A DNA stretch of 60,928 bases, taken from assembly GCA_023129165.1 (NCBI GenBank), contig JAGMCL010000123.1, forward strand, positions 1 to 60,928, given 5' to 3'. Positions 34,911 through 43,874 of this stretch are shown piece after piece. Position 1 is the stretch's first letter. Each line of letters begins with the position of its first letter. Source of the stretch: Caldifarciminota bacterium. GTDB taxonomy: Bacteria; Hydrothermota; UBA3073. The translations under genes were made by a program, and so were the position numbers. Below the pieces are notes generated by a model, which was not told the origin of the DNA, made no database searches, and saw only the letters and a program-made list of their open reading frames with translations.

Positions 34911-35408
34911 TTAATAATTTGTGTAATTTTTCCCTTTTAGTTTTTCACGAGTATAGGCAATTAAACCACCTGCTTTACGGATAGCAAGAATCTCTGTAGG
35001 AAGTTTTGGAAATGAAAATGACTTTCCTGTAATCTTTATTTCTCCCTCTTTCATATTAAGTTCAACCATATCACCATCAGAATAAGCCCTTACTGCTTCG
35101 GGACATTCTATCAGAATAAGACCCTGATTGATTGCTGAACGGTAAAAGATTCGAGCAAAACTCTCAGCTAATACTGCCTGAATCCCAACTTCCTTCAAAC
35201 CAACTACTGGTTGCTCTCTTGAACTTCCACAACCGAAATTCTTACCCGCCAAGATAATATCACCCTCGTTTACCCCTTTAGTAAACGCAGGGTCAAGGTC
35301 TTCCAGTATATGGGGTTTAATCTCTTCCGGTGTGCTGCAGGTATATGTGTACTTTCCCGGGAATAACATATCTGTATTAATATTGTCCCCGTATCTCCAG
35401 ATTTTCAT
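34911..35408 (-). CDS. Isopropylmalate/homoaconitate-type dehydratase small subunit
   Basis: 165 residues. MKIWRYGDNINTDMLFPGKYT (DNINTD) and AGKNFGCGSSREQPV (NFGCGSSREQ, about 56-68) are the swivel-domain signatures of LeuD-like subunits. Works with the large subunit encoded 163 bp upstream. Members include IPM isomerase, homoaconitase and 2,3-dimethylmaleate hydratase; the citrate lyase neighbourhood favours a tricarboxylate or citramalate-type substrate over leucine synthesis. Confidence 0.88.
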   Translation of the reverse strand: MKIWRYGDNINTDMLFPGKYTYTCSTPEEIKPHILEDLDPAFTKGVNEGDIILAGKNFGCGSSREQPVVGLKEVGIQAVLAESFARIFYRSAINQGLILIECPEAVRAYSDGDMVELNMKEGEIKITGKSFSFPKLPTEILAIRKAGGLIAYTREKLKGKNYTNY

Positions 35409-35495
35409 TTACCTATCACCTCTCTTGGGTCGGTACTGTCAAAAACTTAACCACACCTGCCCTACACTTTAATTGCTCGTCTCTCCTCTCTTATC

Positions 35496-35520
35496 GCCCC
35501 GCCAAAGGCGGGGCTCCTAC
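35496..35520 (-). repeat. REP element (GTAG hairpin, minus strand)
   Basis: GCCCCGCC, loop AAA, GGCGGGGC, then TCCTAC: on the minus strand GTAG-GA followed by the hairpin. Located between the large and small hydratase subunit genes. Confidence 0.65.
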
Positions 35521-35571
35521 CACATTTAACATTTCACATTTTACATTATTTCTTTTCCTCTGTGGTTTCTT

Positions 35572-36843
35572 TCATATTCTATATGACACTACCCTTGGGT
35601 CTGTTATTTTACCATAAAGGGCAGATGCTGCCACTGTAGCAGGACTGGCAAGGTATATTTCAGCCTCCCTACATCCCATTCGTCCCTTAAAATTCCTATT
35701 TGCTGTACTCAGGCATCTTTCTCCAGGTGCCAAAACACCCTGATGAGCACCAAGACAGGGTCCACATCCTGGCGGCAGTATTACTGCCCCGGCTTTACTC
35801 AAAGTATCTATAATATTTTCCTTGAGGGCTGCTTCAAATATATCCCTTGATGCTGGCAGCACAAGCAGTCTGACATCTGATGCCACTTTCTTTCCTTTTA
35901 GAATCTCTGCTGCAACCTCGAAGTCCTTCAGTCTTCCATTGGTACAGGTTCCAATAAAAAATTGGTCTATCTTAATTCCAGTAACTTCGTTGACAGTCTT
36001 TACATTGTCTACAGAATGAGGACAGGCAACCACAGGGGGAATATCTGAAAGCTCGTATGTTAATTCCTTAGAATAGCTTGCATCTTTGTCCGACCATACC
36101 GCCTTATATGATGATTCTTTTATCCCTATACCTTTAAGATATTCTAAAGTAATATCATCTACAGGAAATACTGCTACCTTTGCACCCATTTCAACTCCCA
36201 TATTAGCTATCGTGAATCGTTCAGAAACGGAGAATTGTTCTAAATCACCATGGAATTCTACTGAACAGTAGTTGGCGCCTGAAGCGCTGAGGTTTCCAAT
36301 AATATATAAAATTACATCCTTTGCTGATACTGGTGGCTTAATTTTCCCTTTCAGGGTTATCTTTATGCTCAGTGGAACCTTTAGCCAGGTATCACCAGTT
36401 AAAAGCAGAGATGCAGCCTCTGTTCGGTCAATACCCGATGCGAATACACCCAGAGCACCATAGGAGCAGGTGTGAGAATCACTACCCAGGACAATAGTCC
36501 CCGGGAGTGCAAGACCTTTTTCAAACAATACCTGATGGCAGATACCTGTTCCTATATCAAAGAAGTTTTTGATACTGTGTCTTTTTATAAACTCCCTAAT
36601 CTTTTTGTGATTTGATGCCGTCTTCTCGTTTGCAGCAGGTATAACATGGTCAAGCACAATAACAGGAAAATTTTTATCAACTATACCATATTCATCCAGT
36701 TCTTCTTTAATCTTTGAAATTATAGGTGCAGTATTGTCATGGGTTAAAAGATGGTCTGGTCTCACTATGACAATCTGCCCAGGAACCACCTCTTTAAGCC
36801 CTGCTTTTCTTGCAAGAATTTTTTCAGCAAATGTCTTTCCCAT
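35572..36843 (-). CDS. Isopropylmalate/homoaconitate-type dehydratase large subunit
   Basis: 423 residues, the usual length of LeuC-like (homoaconitase family) large subunits. Fe-S and active-site segments: VLGSDSHTCSYGALGVFASGIDRTEAA, FFIGTCTNGRLKDFE (first cluster Cys) and LPPGCGPCLGAHQGV (two cluster Cys), then STANRNFKGRMG and YLASPATVAASAL. A [4Fe-4S] hydro-lyase/isomerase. Four nt downstream of the fused aconitase gene, in one operon. A second, paralogous isomerase in the same operon implies two different hydration steps. Confidence 0.9.
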   Translation of the reverse strand: MGKTFAEKILARKAGLKEVVPGQIVIVRPDHLLTHDNTAPIISKIKEELDEYGIVDKNFPVIVLDHVIPAANEKTASNHKKIREFIKRHSIKNFFDIGTGICHQVLFEKGLALPGTIVLGSDSHTCSYGALGVFASGIDRTEAASLLLTGDTWLKVPLSIKITLKGKIKPPVSAKDVILYIIGNLSASGANYCSVEFHGDLEQFSVSERFTIANMGVEMGAKVAVFPVDDITLEYLKGIGIKESSYKAVWSDKDASYSKELTYELSDIPPVVACPHSVDNVKTVNEVTGIKIDQFFIGTCTNGRLKDFEVAAEILKGKKVASDVRLLVLPASRDIFEAALKENIIDTLSKAGAVILPPGCGPCLGAHQGVLAPGERCLSTANRNFKGRMGCREAEIYLASPATVAASALYGKITDPRVVSYRI

Positions 36844-36847
36844 ATAT

Positions 36848-38662
36848 TTATATCTCCTTTTTCAATAAGCTCCCTCTCTGATATATATCCATTTGAACAT
36901 TCGAGAAGGGTTGTGCCTTCAAGGACTCGTTACTTGTAATATTTTTTATCTCACCTGTTTGGAAATTTATCCTGATTATATCTCCATCTTTTACCTTAGA
37001 TAATAAATTTTCTGCAATCATAATAGGCATTGCGCTGTTGATTGCGTTCCTTTCATAGATTGAGCCAAAGGACTCAGCAATTATACTTGATATTCCGAGA
37101 CTCCTGAAACAGTCCACTGCCTGCTGACGGGAGCTGCCGCATCCGAAGTTTTTACCTGTAACTACAATATCTCCAGGCTTTGCCTTTTTAGCAAATTCCT
37201 CATAACCCTTTAGATTGTCGAATGTGTACTGTTCCATCTGTTTTATATCTGTGATGGATAAATAACGGTTATGGTAAATCATATCAGTATCAATATTATC
37301 CATTGTTATAACCCAGGCGCGACCCTCAACCTCAACTGGTTTTTTACCTTTTCCCTTCTTGAATAGTTTCTCTTCACGTCTTTCTGCTACTGGTACTACC
37401 TTAAAAGTAACGGGTTCTGAAGGTATCTTATCTGATGATGTAATTACACCAGCTATTGCTGAGGCTGCAACTGTGTCTGGTGAAGCAAGATAGACGTCTC
37501 CTTGTCCCTGCTTGCCGGGAAAGTTGCGATTACCAGTACTTACAGTAACCTCACCAGGACCATTCTGACCTATCTGTCCTGCTGCACAACCAGCACAGCC
37601 AGGATTTCCCACCAGTGCTCCTGCTTCAACAAAGATTTTAATCAAACCTTTATCAAGGCAGTGTTTCCAGACCCTATAGGTAGATGGCACAATCTTTAAA
37701 ACCACACCTGGTGCAACCTTCCGACCTTTTAAAATTCTTGCTGTCGCTTCCATATCCTCGAAACGCCCATTGGTACAGGAGCCGATAAAGCAGGAATCAA
37801 TCTTAGTCTCTTTCACTTCTTCAACTGATACTACATCGTCAGGATGACCCGGTTGAGATATTAGAGGTTTTAAACCATCAATATCAACCTCTACTACCTT
37901 GACATATTCCGCATCTGGGTCTGGATAAACTCCAGAGATATTTTTGCCAACAGCCTTCTCGCAATATCCTATTATCTCTTCATTAGGAGGAATAAAGAGA
38001 ATAATTCCTGCAATCTCTGTTGCCATTGAGGAAATTGTTATTCTGCTGTCAAGACTCAAGGAGTCAACTATAGTTCCAAAAAGCTCTCCAGTATATCCAA
38101 GAAGTCCACCAGCACCGAATTTTTTAAGAATTGCAAGAGTAATATCTTTAGCAGTAGCATTTTCCCCTGGTTTCCCGTTTAAGATTATCTTTATTGTCGG
38201 TGGAGTTCTGAACCAGACCCTCCCAAAGGCAAAGGCATGAGCTATGTCTATATCTCCCATACCTTGACCAAAAGTGCCGATTGCTCCCATAATGTTTGCA
38301 TGGGAATCTGTCGAGACAATGGTCTCTCCAGGGGCAACCAGTCCCTCATCTATTGCAAGATGGGTGCCAATACCCTTATCGATGTCATAAATACGAATAT
38401 TCTGCCTGCGAGCAAAGGTTCGACAAAACTGCTGGTTTGCAGCATACTTCTGATCAGAACCAGTTGGATTACAATCGAAGGTGAAGAAGGTTCGTTCTGG
38501 GTCGTCGAGCTCGAGATTATTACTCTCAAGATTCTTTACGACATTTGCACCCCCAAAATCCCGTGCCAGTCGGACATCAATACCCATATCTACAACATCA
38601 CCGGGTTTAACAGACCTCTTGCAATGGGCTTCAATAATTTTTTCTATCATTGTTTTTGCCAT
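36848..38662 (-). CDS. Fused aconitase-type hydratase (large and swivel domains in one chain)
   Basis: 604 residues. The N-terminal LeuC-like part has STDSHANIMGAIGTFGQGMGDIDIA, SCFIGSCTNGRFEDME and GNPGCAGCAAGQIGQ (cluster Cys), STGNRNFPGKQG. A short linker (KGKGKKPVEVEGRA) leads to a C-terminal swivel domain with MDNIDTDMIYHNRYL and TGKNFGCGSSRQQAV. This covalent large-small form differs from the split enzyme encoded just downstream. TAG of the HD gene is immediately followed by this ATG, with AGGAGG inside the HD gene's last codons. Probable citrate-isocitrate or citramalate-mesaconate type chemistry. Confidence 0.9.
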   Translation of the reverse strand: MAKTMIEKIIEAHCKRSVKPGDVVDMGIDVRLARDFGGANVVKNLESNNLELDDPERTFFTFDCNPTGSDQKYAANQQFCRTFARRQNIRIYDIDKGIGTHLAIDEGLVAPGETIVSTDSHANIMGAIGTFGQGMGDIDIAHAFAFGRVWFRTPPTIKIILNGKPGENATAKDITLAILKKFGAGGLLGYTGELFGTIVDSLSLDSRITISSMATEIAGIILFIPPNEEIIGYCEKAVGKNISGVYPDPDAEYVKVVEVDIDGLKPLISQPGHPDDVVSVEEVKETKIDSCFIGSCTNGRFEDMEATARILKGRKVAPGVVLKIVPSTYRVWKHCLDKGLIKIFVEAGALVGNPGCAGCAAGQIGQNGPGEVTVSTGNRNFPGKQGQGDVYLASPDTVAASAIAGVITSSDKIPSEPVTFKVVPVAERREEKLFKKGKGKKPVEVEGRAWVITMDNIDTDMIYHNRYLSITDIKQMEQYTFDNLKGYEEFAKKAKPGDIVVTGKNFGCGSSRQQAVDCFRSLGISSIIAESFGSIYERNAINSAMPIMIAENLLSKVKDGDIIRINFQTGEIKNITSNESLKAQPFSNVQMDIYQRGSLLKKEI

Positions 38663-39247
38663 CTATTCTTCCTCCTGAATCAAAAGACCCTTTCCAAGCA
38701 TTAGAAGGGGATTAAAGGCACTGAAGTCTGCCTGATGAATAAAAACTGTTTCTACTACCTGTGGTCTCCCATCACCCTCTTTGGCGTGACAGGCAATAAT
38801 ATTTACAATCTCCTGTGGAAGTCCTGACTCAGCAGCAATGATAGCTCCTGAGATTGGATGGCGGGTACATTTTCCTGAATGGCTCTTTCTGTATTCACCC
38901 GCTCCATCTGGCTCAATTTCGAGTAATTTTCCAATGTCATGGAGTAGTCCGCCTGCTATAAGATGGTCAAAGTTAATATTATAAGGTAAAGATGAGTATG
39001 TCTCTTCCTGGGCTCTGGCAAGAGCTAAAGCACCCTTTGTAACTGCAATTGTATGTTCAATAAGGTCTATACCTTTTGGGTCGATGAGTAATGTAAAAGG
39101 TATCTTCTTTAGCTCTTCAATGCTATCCCAGCCACCTTGCTGGCAGGCAATAAGCCATGCCTTTACAACCTTGTCTTTTAGTCCCAAATCTGTTATCTGG
39201 GAAAGCAATTCCTTAAAAAGTTTTTCTATATCCTCTTTTGATACCAT
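38663..39247 (-). CDS. HD-domain phosphohydrolase-like protein
   Basis: 194 residues. His in DLIEHTIAVTKG, HDIGK in AGGLLHDIGKLLE (the HD motif, about 105-109) and RHPISGAIIAAESGLPQEIVNIIACHAKEGDG, then VFIHQADFSAF: all metal-binding positions of HD hydrolases are present. First gene of the hydratase/lyase operon, preceded by AAGGAGAAG. HD proteins usually hydrolyse phosphate esters or nucleotides; its role next to tricarboxylate enzymes is unknown. Confidence 0.85.
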   Translation of the reverse strand: MVSKEDIEKLFKELLSQITDLGLKDKVVKAWLIACQQGGWDSIEELKKIPFTLLIDPKGIDLIEHTIAVTKGALALARAQEETYSSLPYNINFDHLIAGGLLHDIGKLLEIEPDGAGEYRKSHSGKCTRHPISGAIIAAESGLPQEIVNIIACHAKEGDGRPQVVETVFIHQADFSAFNPLLMLGKGLLIQEEE

Positions 39248-39377
39248 AATAACTTCTCCTTTTTAAAACATAGATTGTAAGAGATAAAAAGAAATTTTTT
39301 TCTTTCAACAGGGATTGCCTGCCTGCCGGTAGGCAGGAAAGAGATTTTAAGAGTTTTTATTTCTCATTTCTTATCAA

Positions 39378-39816
39378 TTAAGTTTTGTTTCTATCTCTGT
39401 CAAAAAAGGTCGCTTCTTCCAAGCTCAAACTTTCTTTCTCTATTTGATAGAAGTTATCAAATCTTTTGTATTCTAACTCTTTTTTGGCGAAATTCACTAA
39501 AAATCCAATAAGAATTTTACTCACCCTTAATTGTGATATTAATTGTGCCTTATGGTCTACATTCAACTCCTTTAACTTCAACAATAACTTTCTCCTCTAC
39601 TAACAAGTCAGGTACATACCTGCTGACTTCTTGAGTCTCATACATAACAGGAAATTCTTTTTCAGAATCAACTTTCAAGTCTTTGTTTAACTCAATAAAT
39701 AAAGCCTTGTGGTATGCTCGTTCTAATAAACCTGGACCTAATTGATTGTGAACTTTATAAAATGCTTTAATAATTTTATTTGTAATAGGTCTGAACTCAG
39801 AATCATTCCATTTCAT
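39378..39816 (-). pseudogene. GxxExxY family gene with frameshift
   Basis: The first part, MKWNDSEFRPITNKIIKAFY to VIVEVKGVE, covers the GPGLLERAYHKAL motif and the EVK core. The rest (NVDHKAQLISQLRVSKILI, then GFLVNFAKKELEYKRFDNFY) continues in another frame near 39563. Together they make a complete GxxExxY protein plus a tail. Promoter at 39907-39935. A palindrome ATCCGTCAGCTGACGGA-type lies just upstream (39831), like the one that truncates the copy at 21746. Confidence 0.75.
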
Positions 39817-40204
39817 TTTTATCTCTTAATCCGTCAGCTGACGGACTCTTTCAATCCCTGTTAAAAAATAAAATCCTATCTCTGTGTTTCCGATTTACTG
39901 AAAGCAATTATAACAAAAAAATACTACTTTGTCAAGCTTTTTCTGTTTTAAAAACAGGGGATCAAAAAGATATATCAACAGGGACTTGAACGAGACTTGA
40001 ACAGGAAATCAAGACAATTATTTAACAGGGATTTCCTGCCTGCCGTTAGGCAGGAAAGAGATTTGGAAGAGAAAAAAGAATCTTGATTATTTTCTATCAG
40101 TCTTGGGATTCTATTACAGGTCTGTGTAACTATAAGAGAGGAATTCTATTAATTGGAGTGCCTGCCTACCGCAGGCATAATGTGAAATTATGCAAACGGA
40201 GGTG
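39817..40204. other. 388-bp gap with inverted-repeat elements
   Basis: Contains CCCTGTTAAAA (about 39859) and TTTTAAAAACAGGG (about 39945) inverted ends enclosing the GxxExxY promoter, further AACAGGGA units (39979, 40022), the palindrome CCTGCCTGCCGTTAGGCAGG and hairpin GCATAAT/ATTATGC at 40169. No gene. Confidence 0.6.
39907..39935 (-). promoter_or_regulatory. Promoter of the GxxExxY pseudogene
   Basis: Minus strand TTGACA (39935-39930), 17 bp, TATAAT (39912-39907). Confidence 0.7.
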
Positions 40205-40885
40205 TTATTTATCCACCTTCTGCATTATTATTAGATACTTAAACCCTCGCAGGTAGAAATTATACTTTCTAGCACGCTGGTGCCAAATAGGTGTGTTAGA
40301 AGTTTGGTTGTGCCTTGTTACACAAATAACATCAACTGGTTTAAAGTATTTCTCAAGAATATAATAGACATTAAAACCAACTGGGACAAACTTTTTCTTC
40401 TTTGCTTGGTCTGCAATAAGCCATGCCATATATTTCCCAGGATTTAATATCCTATATATCTCCTTTGCAACCTTCTCTAATTCCTCAAAAAACCTTGGAT
40501 TTTCGCATGAAATATTGCCAATATTATCTGGATGGTCGTTATATTTTATGTTATCAGAATATGGAGAATCAATAAAGACAAAATCTGCAATTTCATCTTT
40601 TAACGGTAATTCTTTTGCGTTAGCTTGTTTTATATCTGCTCTGTATGGTACTATATCAAACCCTAATACCTTCCGATTTTCGTCCTTACAAACATCAATG
40701 GTTGTTCCACTACCACACATAGGGTCAACAACTAAATCCCCCTCTTTTGTATATCTCTGAATCAAATTCCAGATGACAAATGCAGGAGTTACACCACGAT
40801 ACTTGTTATCACCATGTGGTCTATTTCCGTAATTCTGAGTTGGGAAATCCCAAAGGGTTGTTGATATTATTTCCATATTAATCAT
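40205..40885 (-). CDS. DNA methyltransferase (N4/N6-type), last gene of R-M operon
   Basis: 226 residues from ATG 40885, which overlaps the stop of the upstream gene; ATG 40876 is an alternative. DPMCGSGTT (motif I, SAM/FxGxG region, about 54-62) and VFIDSPYSDN (motif IV, DSPY in place of DPPY/SPPY, about 102-107), with the order of amino-methylating DNA MTases. No target-recognition domain is obvious beyond the C-terminal 60 residues. May protect or regulate the system, or modify a second site. Fifth gene of a tightly packed operon. Confidence 0.82.
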   Translation of the reverse strand: MINMEIISTTLWDFPTQNYGNRPHGDNKYRGVTPAFVIWNLIQRYTKEGDLVVDPMCGSGTTIDVCKDENRKVLGFDIVPYRADIKQANAKELPLKDEIADFVFIDSPYSDNIKYNDHPDNIGNISCENPRFFEELEKVAKEIYRILNPGKYMAWLIADQAKKKKFVPVGFNVYYILEKYFKPVDVICVTRHNQTSNTPIWHQRARKYNFYLRGFKYLIIMQKVDK

Positions 40886-41312
40886 AAACTTTTTTGGGAA
40901 AGTCACTATCACCAATTTTATGTTTCAATCTCCCATCACTTCCTGATACTGAATATTTTTCTCCTTTCATTCTTGACACTCGTATCCATTTAGGGAAAAC
41001 CAAGTTTTCAATAGAAAGGACCGTTGAAAATTCTGTATAATCTAAACAGCAAATACCATCATCGTTACATACTAAAACAACATAGAGTTTTCTTAGCTTA
41101 TGGTGTGTTTTCTTGATTTCATCTCTGTGACGTTTAGAGAAGGAAAAAGACCAAGGCGACATTCTGCACCGTGAATACTTAATATATATTCCAATATCAT
41201 TACTGAGAATGTAAGTGGAATTATTATCTGTGCTACAATTTATTACATCAATGATATTCTCTCGTATGATTCTAAGTACGACAGCGCCATGGAAGAAATC
41301 AATTTTTCTCAT
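40878..41312 (-). CDS. Uncharacterised 144-aa protein of the Z1 restriction operon
   Basis: Opens MRKIDFFHGAVVLRIIRE. Its most ordered segments are DIGIYIKYSRCRMSPWSFSFSKRHRDEIK and LYVVLVCNDDGICCLDYTEFSTVL, ending IRVSRMKGEKYSVSGSDGRLKHKIGDSDFP. No known domain assigned. The mixed alpha/beta pattern with conserved-looking Lys, His, Glu and Asp could suit a nuclease or DNA-binding fold, but this is conjecture. Overlaps the Z1 gene by 14 nt and the downstream methylase, so it belongs to the system. Confidence 0.75.
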   Translation of the reverse strand: MRKIDFFHGAVVLRIIRENIIDVINCSTDNNSTYILSNDIGIYIKYSRCRMSPWSFSFSKRHRDEIKKTHHKLRKLYVVLVCNDDGICCLDYTEFSTVLSIENLVFPKWIRVSRMKGEKYSVSGSDGRLKHKIGDSDFPKKVYD

Positions 41313-43167
41313 TTTTTATTTTTTTTAAATTCTTTATGAACTTTATGTTTCCAACAAATTTGTAGAAAACACGTGCTTTGTGACTAGTATTGTAAAATAT
41401 CTTAATATGATGAGTGGCATGCGGATATTTCTTTTGTTCCTGTTCACTTCTACCAATCAGACCTCTTGCTCTTGAAATGTTGTTTTTATCAACATCGCTG
41501 CGATTGGCAATACTTGTGGAATTGTGAATTGCCAAAGAGTTCACGCCGTCGGTACTGAAGTTTTCCATGAAACTAATCAAATAACTAGGAAGCCTTTCAT
41601 TCCCTAATTGTGCGTGAATTTTCCTGAGTTTGTAAAAGCTTGTGTGTCTTGAATCATTAATTATCTGCTCTATCTCTTCAGAATAGTCAAATAATTCAAA
41701 GCTCATCTCTCCTTGGTCCATTGCTACTGTCGTTTTATCGATACTAATGGGCGACACAGGTCTGACTCTCTTATCTTCCAGCCATATAGGTGCTTTGCCG
41801 GTCTTAACTGATTCCAACGCTAGTCTGTGAAACACAAAACAACGATGCCAGTCAAGGTAGAGTCTCTCAGGTATTGTCAACTCAAAGCACCTAAGATATT
41901 CACCTCTTGAACCAAACATCCTTGCTCTTTGAATGTAGGTATCTTGCTGAATTTTATGTTTTACATCCCGAGTAAAAAACATTGACAGAAGGTTGTTAAA
42001 TGTTACGCCTCTTGATACAATATTTCCACCTATTGCGATCGTAAACGGTACTGTTGGAGATGTTGCTGCAGCATTATCTAGAGTTCTTTTTCCCGGATCA
42101 CTATTCATAACATGTATAGCAGATCTAGCTATATTTTGAACAATATAGGAAGTAACGCTGTCTGCTTCTGTTTGATTACTACATCGTTTCATCGCAATTT
42201 TATATATTTCCTCAAGATATGAATCCCATTTCTTATCTCCATTGTTTCTTAACACATTGAACACCTCAACTACTTGCTTATAGTCTTCTGTGTGATCAAC
42301 TTTGCGTCCGCTTGTATGAATTAACATACAGTAATTCTTTTCACCTTCATTAGCTTCGGTATTTAAGTAAGCGACGTTCACAAAAAATCGAAAAAAAGCT
42401 TTTCTCAAATATTTTGGATCATCATATTGATCGGGTAGAAGTTCAAGACTATACTCCAAACTTTGCGTGCTAACTAGATTTATAGGAAAAAATTTTTCTT
42501 GACCTGTATATATGTCATGAGATGGGAAATTTACCCACTTGTCATTGGCATTTTCAAAGGTATTATTCAGATCAAGCCTAGCAGGCGTAGCAGTAACGCC
42601 AATATAGATGCCATTCTGTCCTAGCAATTCCCCAACGAGCTGATTGATTCTTGTTTTCTTGTTTATGTTTATCTTTGCGTTAGGTGTTGCATAGTCAGCC
42701 TCATCATCTATTACAATCTTGTTCTCATAACAACCCATTTTTGAAATAAATTTCTTCAGATCTTTTGTGTTTTTCTTGCAGAAAACTATCCACTCTTTAT
42801 TGCCAATCTGTACGGCAGGGTCAAGTATCTCATTGAAATGTTTTGGAGTAGGGTTTATACCTGATTTGGCAAATCTCTTGAAATTTTGTTTCAAAAGCTC
42901 CAGATTGTCATTTAATAGAATAACTATAATCTTGTGACCATCATCAAGTAGTTTTGCTGTTAATGCAATCATCATTTCTGTTTTCCCACTTTGGGGGTCA
43001 CCATAAATTATAAAGGATGTAATACCTTCTCTTAAGTTATCCAAGGTACCTTGAATTGCATCCTGTATATATTTTGTTCTCCGCCCTTTCTGCCTGAGGT
43101 TCTCAAGGCGCTTTTCGTATCTATTTGAGGGTTGCTGAATTTTTTTGAATTTATCAATATCAAACAT
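41299..43167 (-). CDS. Z1-domain SF2 helicase-like ATPase
   Basis: 622 residues. Walker A GDPQSGKT (56-63), Walker B IDDEAD (near 155), GVTATP (motif III-like, near 190), then SRGVTFNNLLSMFFTRD...DTYIQRARMFGSRGEYLRCFEL, the Z1 domain with its RxxxxG-type arginine region. Z1 proteins are putative ATPase/nuclease partners found in restriction and phage-defence loci, often near methylases. Gene starts 2 nt after the nuclease stop. C-terminal ~170 residues are unassigned and Lys-rich at the end. Likely remodels or translocates DNA for the adjacent nuclease; no experimental basis here. Confidence 0.88.
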   Translation of the reverse strand: MFDIDKFKKIQQPSNRYEKRLENLRQKGRRTKYIQDAIQGTLDNLREGITSFIIYGDPQSGKTEMMIALTAKLLDDGHKIIVILLNDNLELLKQNFKRFAKSGINPTPKHFNEILDPAVQIGNKEWIVFCKKNTKDLKKFISKMGCYENKIVIDDEADYATPNAKININKKTRINQLVGELLGQNGIYIGVTATPARLDLNNTFENANDKWVNFPSHDIYTGQEKFFPINLVSTQSLEYSLELLPDQYDDPKYLRKAFFRFFVNVAYLNTEANEGEKNYCMLIHTSGRKVDHTEDYKQVVEVFNVLRNNGDKKWDSYLEEIYKIAMKRCSNQTEADSVTSYIVQNIARSAIHVMNSDPGKRTLDNAAATSPTVPFTIAIGGNIVSRGVTFNNLLSMFFTRDVKHKIQQDTYIQRARMFGSRGEYLRCFELTIPERLYLDWHRCFVFHRLALESVKTGKAPIWLEDKRVRPVSPISIDKTTVAMDQGEMSFELFDYSEEIEQIINDSRHTSFYKLRKIHAQLGNERLPSYLISFMENFSTDGVNSLAIHNSTSIANRSDVDKNNISRARGLIGRSEQEQKKYPHATHHIKIFYNTSHKARVFYKFVGNIKFIKNLKKIKNEKN

Positions 43168-43169
43168 AG

Positions 43170-43874
43170 CTATTTTAAAATTTCTTTCAAATCACGTATA
43201 AATTTATCGAACATTTTTACTTTATCAGTCTCATTTGCGAAATATCGAGTGACATAGACACCATCCATCTCATATTCAAGTAAAATTCGAGGTTTTGTTG
43301 GTTCTTTATCGTCTCGTATATCTAAAGCTGGCTTTTTGAATCCTGTTTTATTTTTGTTCCATTCTTTGTCTACAGTTATAAAATACATCTTAATGTATTG
43401 AGTTCGAGCATTAAGCGATAATTTTAACTTCCAATATAATGTTTGTGCAAATCTTTCCCGTAGAGAAGCCTTACAGGAAATAATAGCTTTTACATCAGAA
43501 GATCTAGGGTCAAAAATAATAATGTCTCCGTCAGGTAGAACATAATATTCACCGTATTTAAGTATTATATTATATCCAACTTCCTCTAGGATGCCATCTT
43601 TTGCCCTTCTCACTTCATCATCAGTTGTTATCTCGTATCCTAACTTTTTGACTTCATTTTGGATAAAATATATAATAAGCAATTCAAGCATTTTTCCGCT
43701 TTCGTTTCTCCATTTTTGTCCGTTTTTGTCACTGAATTTTTTTTGAAATTTCGTTTTTGTTTCATCTAAAATTTCGAAGAAATATTTATGAATCTCTTTT
43801 TGGCCATATTCCTTTAAATACCTTCTTAAGATAGGTAACAAGATAGTTTGAAAATTTTCAGTTGATTGGATCAT
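43170..43874 (-). CDS. Type II restriction endonuclease-like PD-(D/E)XK protein
   Basis: 234 residues. Catalytic core PDGDIIIFDP with Asp117 and ISCKASLRERFAQTLYWK with Lys135: a D-x(n)-SxK arrangement as in type II enzymes whose motif is SCKxSLRER. N-terminal helical region with ESGKMLELLIIYFI. Overlaps the upstream methylase by 4 nt (ATGA), the classic M-then-R order. Recognition site unknown; resembles BsaWI-like enzymes in length and motif, tentatively. Confidence 0.8.
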   Translation of the reverse strand: MIQSTENFQTILLPILRRYLKEYGQKEIHKYFFEILDETKTKFQKKFSDKNGQKWRNESGKMLELLIIYFIQNEVKKLGYEITTDDEVRRAKDGILEEVGYNIILKYGEYYVLPDGDIIIFDPRSSDVKAIISCKASLRERFAQTLYWKLKLSLNARTQYIKMYFITVDKEWNKNKTGFKKPALDIRDDKEPTKPRILLEYEMDGVYVTRYFANETDKVKMFDKFIRDLKEILK

